Below are positions 58,542-64,000 of a stretch of 64,000 nt of DNA, one piece after another. Numbering within the stretch: the stretch's first letter is position 1; every line of letters begins with the position of its first letter. This DNA comes from Streptomyces sp. DSM 15324 (GTDB lineage: Bacteria; Actinomycetota; Actinomycetes; Streptomycetales; Streptomycetaceae), in assembly GCF_001514285.1 (NCBI RefSeq), contig NZ_KQ949027.1, forward strand, positions 457,981 through 521,980, given 5' to 3'. The position numbers and the translations under genes were made by a program. The notes under the pieces are model-generated. The model was given only the letters and a program-made list of their open reading frames with translations, ran no database searches and had not been told where the DNA came from.

Positions 58542-58630
58542 GACCTACCTGATTCTGTGCGGAGGTGTGCGTACGTCTATGCAGTGTGCCGCCCGGGGAG
58601 CCGGGCGGCACAATCGATCAAGGGAACGGG

Positions 58631-60031
58631 CTAGCGCGGCCCGAGGGTCCAGCGCGGTCCCTGCGGGCTGTCCTCGATGGTCAGCCCGGACTGGCCCAGC
58701 TGGTCACGGATGGCGTCCGCGGTCCCCCAGTCCTTGCGCGCCCGGGCGGCCTCCCGCTGGTCGAGGACCAGGTGTACGAGACTGTCGACCACGCCGTGCA
58801 GATCCTCGCCCCGGTCCGCCTCGCCGGCCCAGTGCGCGTCGAGCGGGTCCAGGCCGAGGACGCCGAGCATGGCGCGGACCTCGGCGAGCCGAGCCACGGC
58901 CGCTTCCTTGTCGTCGGCGGCGAGCGCGCTGTTGCCCTGGCGGACGGTGGTGTGCACGACGGCGAGGGCCTGCGGGACGCCCAGGTCGTCGTCCATCGCC
59001 TCGGCGAAGGCCGGCGGCACCTCGGCGGCGGGCTCGACGACGCCCCCCGCCTTCTCGACGACGCGCTGCACGAACCCCTCGATCCGCGCGAACGCCGACT
59101 CGGCCTCGCGCAGCGACTCCTCGCTGTACTCGATCATCGAGCGGTAGTGCGGGGTGCCGAGGTAGTAGCGCAGCACGATCGGCCGCCAGGTCTTGACCAT
59201 CTCGCTGACCAGCACGCTGTTGCCGAGCGACTTCGACATCTTCTCGCCGCTCATGGTGACCCACGCGTTGTGCACCCAGTACTGGGCGAACGCGTCGCCG
59301 TAGGCCTTGGCCTGGGCGATCTCGTTCTCGTGGTGGGGGAAGATCAGGTCGAGGCCGCCGCCGTGGATGTCGAAGGCGGAGCCCAGGTACTTGTGGGCCA
59401 TCGCCGAGCACTCCAGGTGCCAGCCGGGACGGCCGCGGCCCCACGGGGTCTCCCAGTCGGGCTCGCCCGGCTTGGTCGCCTTCCACATCGCGAAGTCGCG
59501 CCGGTCCCGCTTGCCGGTGATGCCCTCCTCGGTGGGCTGGCGCAGATCGTCGATGTCCTGGTTGGACAGCGCCAGGTAGCCGGGGTAGGAGCGCACGTCG
59601 AAGTAGACGCTGCCGTCGGCCTCGTACGCGTGACCGCGCTCGATGAGGCCGCGCATCATCTCGATCATCTCGGGGACGTGCCCCGTCGCCCGCGGCTCGT
59701 ACGTGGGCGGCAGGCAGCCGAGGGCGCGGTAGCCGTCGTTGAACGCGCGCTCGTTGGCGTAACCGATGGACCACCAGGGGCGGCCCTGCTCGTGCGACTT
59801 GGTGATGATCTTGTCGTCGATGTCGGTGACGTTCCGGATGAACGTGACGTCGTAGCCGCGGTACTCGAACCAGCGGCGCATGATGTCGAAGTTCAGGCCG
59901 GAACGGATGTGGCCGATGTGCGGGGCCGCCTGCACGGTGGCGCCACAGAGGTAGATCGAGACGCAGCCCGGCTGGAGCGGGGTGAAGTCACGGATCTGCC
60001 GGGCGCTGGTGTCGTACAGGCGAATAGTCAC
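58631..60031 (-). CDS. cysS: Cysteinyl-tRNA synthetase
   Basis: A 466-residue class I synthetase. The HIGH motif is AAPHIGHIRSG, the zinc site includes YLCGATVQAAPH and the HLECSAMA segment, and the signature EKMSKSLGNSV is KMSKS. Length fits the bacterial family. It lies 33 bases after ispF, part of the carD-ispD-ispF-cysS-rlmB cluster. Confidence 0.97.
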   Translation of the reverse strand: MTIRLYDTSARQIRDFTPLQPGCVSIYLCGATVQAAPHIGHIRSGLNFDIMRRWFEYRGYDVTFIRNVTDIDDKIITKSHEQGRPWWSIGYANERAFNDGYRALGCLPPTYEPRATGHVPEMIEMMRGLIERGHAYEADGSVYFDVRSYPGYLALSNQDIDDLRQPTEEGITGKRDRRDFAMWKATKPGEPDWETPWGRGRPGWHLECSAMAHKYLGSAFDIHGGGLDLIFPHHENEIAQAKAYGDAFAQYWVHNAWVTMSGEKMSKSLGNSVLVSEMVKTWRPIVLRYYLGTPHYRSMIEYSEESLREAESAFARIEGFVQRVVEKAGGVVEPAAEVPPAFAEAMDDDLGVPQALAVVHTTVRQGNSALAADDKEAAVARLAEVRAMLGVLGLDPLDAHWAGEADRGEDLHGVVDSLVHLVLDQREAARARKDWGTADAIRDQLGQSGLTIEDSPQGPRWTLGPR

Positions 60032-60064
60032 GATGCCTAGGGTAGTGGGCGGCAGGTGCTCTCC

Positions 60065-60559
60065 TCACCCCAGTCTGACCACCAAAGCGGTCGCCACGGC
60101 CATCAGGCCTTCCTCCCGCCCCGGGAACCCCAGGCCGTCCGTGGTCGCCCCCGACACCGACACCGGGGCCCCGGCCGCCTCCGACAGGATCTTCTGCGCC
60201 TCCGCCCGCCGCTTGCCGATCTTCGGCCGCGGCCCCACCACCTGTACGGCGATGTTCCCGATGGTGAAACCGGCCTCGCGGACGATCCGCGCCGCCTCCG
60301 TCAGCAGGGTCACTCCCGAGGCGCCGGACCACTCGGGGCGGCCGGTGCCGAAGTGCTGTCCGAGGTCACCGAGGCCGGCGGCGGAGAAGAGGGCGTTGCA
60401 GGCGGCGTGCGCGACGACGTCGGCGTCGGAGTGGCCGGCCAGGCCGGGCCCCTCCCCCTCCCACTTCAGGCCCGCGCACCACAGCTCGCGGCCCTCCTCG
60501 AAGGCGTGGATGTCGGTGCCGATGCCGACCTGGGGCAGCGGGGGGAGCTCAGAAGCCAT
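60065..60559 (-). CDS. ispF: 2-C-methyl-D-erythritol 2,4-cyclodiphosphate synthase
   Basis: A 164-residue enzyme of the MEP isoprenoid pathway. GIGTDIHAFEEG carries the zinc ligands Asp and His, GLAGHSDADVVAHAACNAL the third ligand and substrate site, and AGFTIGNIAVQVVGPRPKIG the CDP-binding region. Its start overlaps the ispD stop by 11 bases, so the two are coupled. Confidence 0.96.
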   Translation of the reverse strand: MASELPPLPQVGIGTDIHAFEEGRELWCAGLKWEGEGPGLAGHSDADVVAHAACNALFSAAGLGDLGQHFGTGRPEWSGASGVTLLTEAARIVREAGFTIGNIAVQVVGPRPKIGKRRAEAQKILSEAAGAPVSVSGATTDGLGFPGREEGLMAVATALVVRLG

Positions 60560-61301
60560 CGTTGAGCCTCCTGCGGGCCAGGACCGCCTCGGCGAGGACG
60601 AGGTCGAGGGGACGGGTGACCTTGAAGGCCTCCTCGTGGCCGGGGACGACCACCACGGTCAGGCCGAGCTGCTCGACCATGCTCGCGTCGTCGGTGACGT
60701 CCTCGGTGACCGTCTCGTGGGCGCGCACCAGGGTGGCGCGGTCGAAGCCCTGCGGGGTCTGGACGGCGCGCAGCCGGGCGCGGACCGGGGTGGCGACGAC
60801 CGGCTCGGGCCCGCCGGGGACGGCGGCCGGTTCGACCTCCTTGACCGTGTCGGCGAGCGGCAGCGCCGGGACGACGGCGGGAGCGCCCTCGCGGACGGCC
60901 TCGATGACCGCGTCCACCGTGTCCACGGGGACCAGGGGCCGGGCCGCGTCGTGGACGAGGACGATGTCGTACTCGGGCGGCAGGGCGTCCAGGCCGAGGC
61001 GCACGGACTCCTGCCGGGTGTCGCCGCCGGGGACGACGACGAAGTCGGTGCGGTCGGGCAGCGCGTGCGCGTCGAGCAGCGACTTGACCTCGGCGGCGCC
61101 GTCGGGCGGGGCCACGAGGACCACCAGGGAGACGGCGCGGGAGGCGGCGAGGGCGCGCACCGCGTGGATCAGCATGGGCGTGCCGTTCAGCGCGCGGAGT
61201 GCCTTGGGGGCGCCCGGCCCGAGGCGTACGCCTCGGCCGGCGGCCGGAATCACCGCGGCCGTGCGGGCGGGCGCGGGCGAGGGACGCGAATCGTCAGACA
61301 T
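60549..61301 (-). CDS. ispD: 2-C-methyl-D-erythritol 4-phosphate cytidylyltransferase
   Basis: A 250-residue enzyme of the MEP pathway. CTP binding is AVIPAAGRGVRLGPGAPKAL, then DIVLVHDAARPLVPVDTVDA, TPVRARLRAVQTPQGFDRAT and TDDASMVEQLGLTV VVVPG. It acts before ispF, with which it overlaps. It is separated from carD by 361 bases, so it may have its own promoter. Confidence 0.96.
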   Translation of the reverse strand: MSDDSRPSPAPARTAAVIPAAGRGVRLGPGAPKALRALNGTPMLIHAVRALAASRAVSLVVLVAPPDGAAEVKSLLDAHALPDRTDFVVVPGGDTRQESVRLGLDALPPEYDIVLVHDAARPLVPVDTVDAVIEAVREGAPAVVPALPLADTVKEVEPAAVPGGPEPVVATPVRARLRAVQTPQGFDRATLVRAHETVTEDVTDDASMVEQLGLTVVVVPGHEEAFKVTRPLDLVLAEAVLARRRLNDGF

Positions 61302-61662
61302 CGGTTCCTGTCAGGTTTGTGTGCTCGGCCTAGGTGGGTACGGAGACAGCGTGCCGGGCGCGACGCCTTGACCGGACCCTTCCGTGACGCGCCGGTCGAG
61401 CGGCTGCCCGGGCTCGGCACGCAAAGTATCGGGGTTTCCCCGAGGGGACGGTTCGCCGGGATCGTAGGCAGTGCTCCGTGGCAGTGCTCCGGAGGCAGGT
61501 CGTGGGGCGGTGCGGTGGGACGGCCCGTGAGTGACGGTCCGTGGGTATGCGTTCGGCATCCGGACGCGGACATGCCGCAGCGCCCGGCGACGGGAATTCG
61601 TCATCGGGCACCGCGGCATTTCGGTGTTCAACGGTGTGCGTCGGCGTCGGCCTTCGCCGGCG
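61302..61662. other. Intergenic region between ispD and carD
   Basis: These 361 bases are GC-rich and contain no gene of convincing composition. No clear terminator or operator was found. The carD transcript may run through, or an ispD promoter may lie near 61302-61400. Confidence 0.5.
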
Positions 61663-62145
61663 TCAGGACGCGAGAACCTCGTCGAGCAGCGCTTCGGCCT
61701 TGTCCTCGTTGGTGTTCTCCGCGAGGGCGAGCTCGCTCACCAGGATCTGGCGGGCCTTGGCGAGCATGCGCTTCTCACCCGCGGAGAGTCCGCGCTCGCG
61801 CTCGCGACGCCACAGGTCACGCACGACTTCCGCGACCTTGATGACATCGCCGGAGGCGAGCTTCTCCAGATTTGCCTTGTAACGACGCGACCAGTTCGTG
61901 GGCTCCTCGGCGTACGGCGCGCGCAGCACCTCGAAGACCCGGTCCAGCCCGTCCTGACCGACCACATCACGCACGCCGACGAACTCCGCATTGTCCGCTG
62001 GCACACGCACCGTCAGGTCACCCTGGGCGACCTTCAGCACCAAGTAGGTCTTGTCCACGCCTTTGATCTGGCGAGTTTCGATGGCCTCGATCAGCGCGGC
62101 CCCGTGATGGGGATAGACCACGGTGTCGCCAACCTTGAACGTCAT
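61663..62145 (-). CDS. carD: CarD-family RNA polymerase-binding regulator
   Basis: A 160-residue protein. The N-terminal RNA polymerase-interacting domain is VGDTVVYPHHGAALIEAIET through VGVRDVVGQDG, and the C-terminal helical DNA-binding domain has PTNWSRRYKANLEKLASGD and EKRMLAKARQILVSELALAE. It stabilises open promoter complexes, especially at rRNA promoters. Length matches mycobacterial CarD. Upstream is a 673-base divergent gap. Confidence 0.96.
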   Translation of the reverse strand: MTFKVGDTVVYPHHGAALIEAIETRQIKGVDKTYLVLKVAQGDLTVRVPADNAEFVGVRDVVGQDGLDRVFEVLRAPYAEEPTNWSRRYKANLEKLASGDVIKVAEVVRDLWRRERERGLSAGEKRMLAKARQILVSELALAENTNEDKAEALLDEVLAS

Positions 62146-62818
62146 GTGACAGGTACCCCTTCCGTGGCTATCCAGGGTAACACGGAAACTGCGGTTCCTG
62201 AATGGCGTTTTCGCAGGTCAGGGCATATCTCGGGGCTTGACAAGTGCAACACGAACGTGCTTCGGGCGGCTCCGGGAGGCAGGTATTCGCAGGTCGGAGC
62301 GGCTCTTCGAGGGGGGTGAAACGCCGACGTTACACGCGTCCCGGGCCCCCTCCGGGCGGCCGAACGTCCACATATGTCCGCTTCCAGATGTGCGACTTGC
62401 GCTACTCCGTTCGGTGTCCGTGGCCGGATACCCGCCGTTTCCGGAATTGATCACCGGGGCTTCGAGCAGACCGGTGATCAATTTCCCGGACGGCCCCGCA
62501 TTCCTTCACGGAAAATCCGCGAGCGGGGCGCGGCGGCGCTTAAGCCCGAGGCCGCGCGCGGATATGTGAATGACGTACGACGACCGACGGGCAGGAAGAG
62601 CAAGGATGAAGTCCAAGTGACCTACGGGTCGACCGAGAGTGTCGTGCCCGGTGTGACGACCAGGGAGATCACGGCCCGCGGCGGCCCCCGGAGGCGTTAG
62701 AGGCGGGTCGGGTGCGGCGGCGTGGGGACGGCTCGGTAACCTAAGGCCGCTGACAGACCCTTAGGGCGGCTTTATCACAGGTGAGCTGCCCGTGTGCGTT
62801 CAAGGAGTTGCCGCCGCC
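62146..62818. other. Long divergent intergenic region with orphan hairpin
   Basis: This 673-base gap between carD and a lipoprotein gene contains no supported protein gene. An inverted repeat, AATTGATCACCGG (62445-62457) with CCGGTGATCAATT (62471-62483), is a perfect 13-bp stem with a 13-base loop and flanking GGA/TCC pairs, far from any gene end. The region is AT-richer near it, so a small RNA or leader element is possible. Confidence 0.6.
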
Positions 62819-63463
62819 GTGAGCAGCAGCCTTCGACGCGGCGCCCTCGCCGCATCCGCCCTCGCGTTCTCGATCGCCACGCTCGCCGCCTGCGGCGCCG
62901 GCAACAACAGCCAGACGCTGGAGATCAAGCCGGACAACGCCTCCACCAGTGTGGGCGACATCAAGATCCAGAACGCTGTCGTCATCACCCAGCCGGACCC
63001 CACCGGGGGCGGGCCGGTCGCGGTCTCCGCGACCGTCTTCAACACCGGCAAGCAGGCCCAGACGATCGAGTCGATCGACGTCCAGGGCCTCGGCACCGCC
63101 AAGCTCTCGCCCGCCAAGGGGCAGAAGAAGCTGACGGTCCCGGCCGGCGGTGTCGTCGTGATCGGCGGCGAGGGCAACGCCTCCGCCGTCCTGGAGCACC
63201 CGGACGCGGCATCGATCGAGGGCAACGCCCAGAAGACCACCTTCACGCTCAGCGACACCGGCGCCGTGAGCCTGGCGGCCTTCGTCGTGCCGGCCAAGAG
63301 CTACTTCTCCAGCTGGGGCCCCAGCGACATCCCGAGCACCCCCGCGGCGTCCCCCTCCGAGAGCGCCTCGGCGACGGCCACGGCCACCGAGTCCCCGGCC
63401 GCGGGCAGCTCCGAGTCCGCGTCCGCCTCGGCGTCCCCCTCCGAGTCGGCGTCGGGCCACTGA
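62819..63463 (+). CDS. Lipoprotein, unknown function
   Basis: A 214-residue protein from GTG 62819, with AAGGAG eleven bases upstream. The signal ends in the lipobox LAAC (SIATLAACGAG). The mature domain (IKIQNAVVITQPDPTGGGPV AVSATVFNTG, VVVIGGEGNASAVLEHP) is a beta sandwich similar to PCuAC/DUF461-type proteins but without their Met/His copper motif. The tail is Ser/Ala/Glu-rich. It is divergent from carD and convergent with phoP. Confidence 0.8.
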   Translation: MSSSLRRGALAASALAFSIATLAACGAGNNSQTLEIKPDNASTSVGDIKIQNAVVITQPDPTGGGPVAVSATVFNTGKQAQTIESIDVQGLGTAKLSPAKGQKKLTVPAGGVVVIGGEGNASAVLEHPDAASIEGNAQKTTFTLSDTGAVSLAAFVVPAKSYFSSWGPSDIPSTPAASPSESASATATATESPAAGSSESASASASPSESASGH

Positions 63464-63476
63464 GCCCCGTACACCC

Positions 63477-63519
63477 ACGACAGGGGCGGCACCCTCGCCG
63501 AGGGTGCCGCCCCTGTCGT
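63477..63519. terminator. Bidirectional terminator between the lipoprotein gene and phoP
   Basis: A perfect 19-bp stem, ACGACAGGGGCGGCACCCT (63477-63495) with its complement (63501-63519), and loop CGCCG. It lies between convergent stops and serves both genes. Confidence 0.93.
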
Positions 63520-63541
63520 ATGCCAGAACCGCTGGGCCGGT

Positions 63542-64000
63542 CTACGGCTCGAACTTGTACCCCAGCCCGCGGACCGTCACCAGGTACCGGGGTGCGCCCG
63601 GGTCGGGCTCGATCTTGGCGCGGAGGCGCTTGACGTGGACGTCGAGGGTCTTGGTGTCGCCCACGTAGTCGGCGCCCCAGACCCGGTCGATGAGCTGCAT
63701 CCGGGTCAGGACGCGGCCGGCGTTGCGCAGCAGCATCTCCAGGAGGTCGAACTCCTTGAGGGGCAGGTCGACCTTGGAGCCGGAGACCGTGACGACGTGG
63801 CGGTCCACGTCCATGCGGACCGGACCCGCCTCCAGGGCGGCCGGGGTCACCTCCTCCGGCTCGCCGCGGCGGCGCAGGACGGCCCGGATCCGGGCGACCA
63901 GCTCGCGCGAGGAGAACGGCTTGGTGACGTAGTCGTCGGCTCCTATCTCCAGGCCGACGACCTTGTCGATCTCGCTGTCCTTGGCCGTCACCATGATCAC
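63542..64000 (-). CDS. phoP: Response regulator PhoP, C-terminal part (runs off the window)
   Basis: The last 152 residues of an OmpR-type regulator. The end of the receiver domain is visible (IGADDYVTKPFSSRELVARI, with the conserved Lys), then the winged helix (VDLPLKEFDLLEMLLRNAGR, VHVKRLRAKIEPDPG, YLVTVRGLGYKFEP). The sequence and position match Streptomyces PhoP, the phosphate-limitation regulator, with phoR beyond the edge. The phosphorylated Asp lies outside the window. Confidence 0.92.
   Translation of the reverse strand: MIMVTAKDSEIDKVVGLEIGADDYVTKPFSSRELVARIRAVLRRRGEPEEVTPAALEAGPVRMDVDRHVVTVSGSKVDLPLKEFDLLEMLLRNAGRVLTRMQLIDRVWGADYVGDTKTLDVHVKRLRAKIEPDPGAPRYLVTVRGLGYKFEP

Noticed and set aside
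62374..62700. A 108-codon open frame in the carD/lipoprotein gap
   Set aside because: Composition and lack of a ribosome site do not support a gene, and it runs across the hairpin.

Overview
The window is chromosomal DNA of a Streptomyces or very close relative. The GC content is very high with strong third-position bias, GTG starts are frequent, and purine-rich ribosome sites (GGAGG, GAGGAG) are common. Landmark genes include msiK, groEL2 with CIRCE elements, a cdgB-like GAF-PAS-GGDEF gene, an XRE/DUF397 pair and phoP. From memory, the gene order from phoP through carD, ispD, ispF, cysS, rlmB, msiK, terD, cdgB, nagK/nagA, otsA/otsB, thrC and groEL2 matches the Streptomyces coelicolor SCO4229 to SCO4296 neighbourhood in inverted order. 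That was not checked against a database.

Layout. Bases 1-124 are a GC-rich tandem repeat, followed by a secreted protein of unknown function. Bases 950-4836 hold the most unusual unit. A stand-alone LuxR-type regulator is followed by an 88-residue single-span membrane peptide, a perfect 13-bp stem-loop, an ABC ATPase, a polytopic permease, a 107-residue two-span protein and an HExxH membrane metalloprotease. The composition resembles peptide-toxin or pheromone loci such as Bacillus epe (yyd), but there is no modifying enzyme. Bases 5144-12902 hold an XPB-type helicase, a HelD-like helicase, cutC, an HD hydrolase, a GNAT enzyme and small proteins. Bases 12939-16357 are a MurNAc-6-P module: a MurR/RpiR regulator, the MurQ etherase and a PTS EIIBC. 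Bases 16419-22621 hold accessory enzymes, an XRE/DUF397 pair, a winged-helix protein and a Uma2 protein.

Bases 22703-27155 hold groEL2 behind two tandem CIRCE-like elements, a cold-shock gene, a MoaD-like carrier, and thrC behind a SAM-I riboswitch. Bases 27294-30854 hold gpgS, otsA and otsB for glucosylglycerate and trehalose. Bases 30917-35595 are an N-acetylglucosamine module (sugar-binding lipoprotein, nagK, nagA) with two DasR-type operators, followed by a PfkB kinase. Bases 35601-48558 are mixed housekeeping and accessory genes: a CBM-like protein, the c-di-GMP cyclase, a truncated GNAT gene, arfB, terD, an M1 peptidase, an MFS pump, an FAD oxidoreductase and a rhomboid-like protein. 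Bases 48728-52554 are a four-gene operon of exported proteins of unknown function beside tRNA-Thr(TGT), the second accessory locus of interest. From 53005 to the end the genes are core: msiK, a nucleotidyltransferase, a DoxX protein, rlmB, cysS, ispF, ispD, carD, a lipoprotein and the 3' part of phoP.

Amino-sugar use links distant parts of the window. DasR-like sites lie before nagK/nagA, before msiK and between cutC and the HD gene, and the MurNAc operon feeds the same pool. A Streptomyces dispersed repeat occurs five times, once inside the 5' end of nagA.
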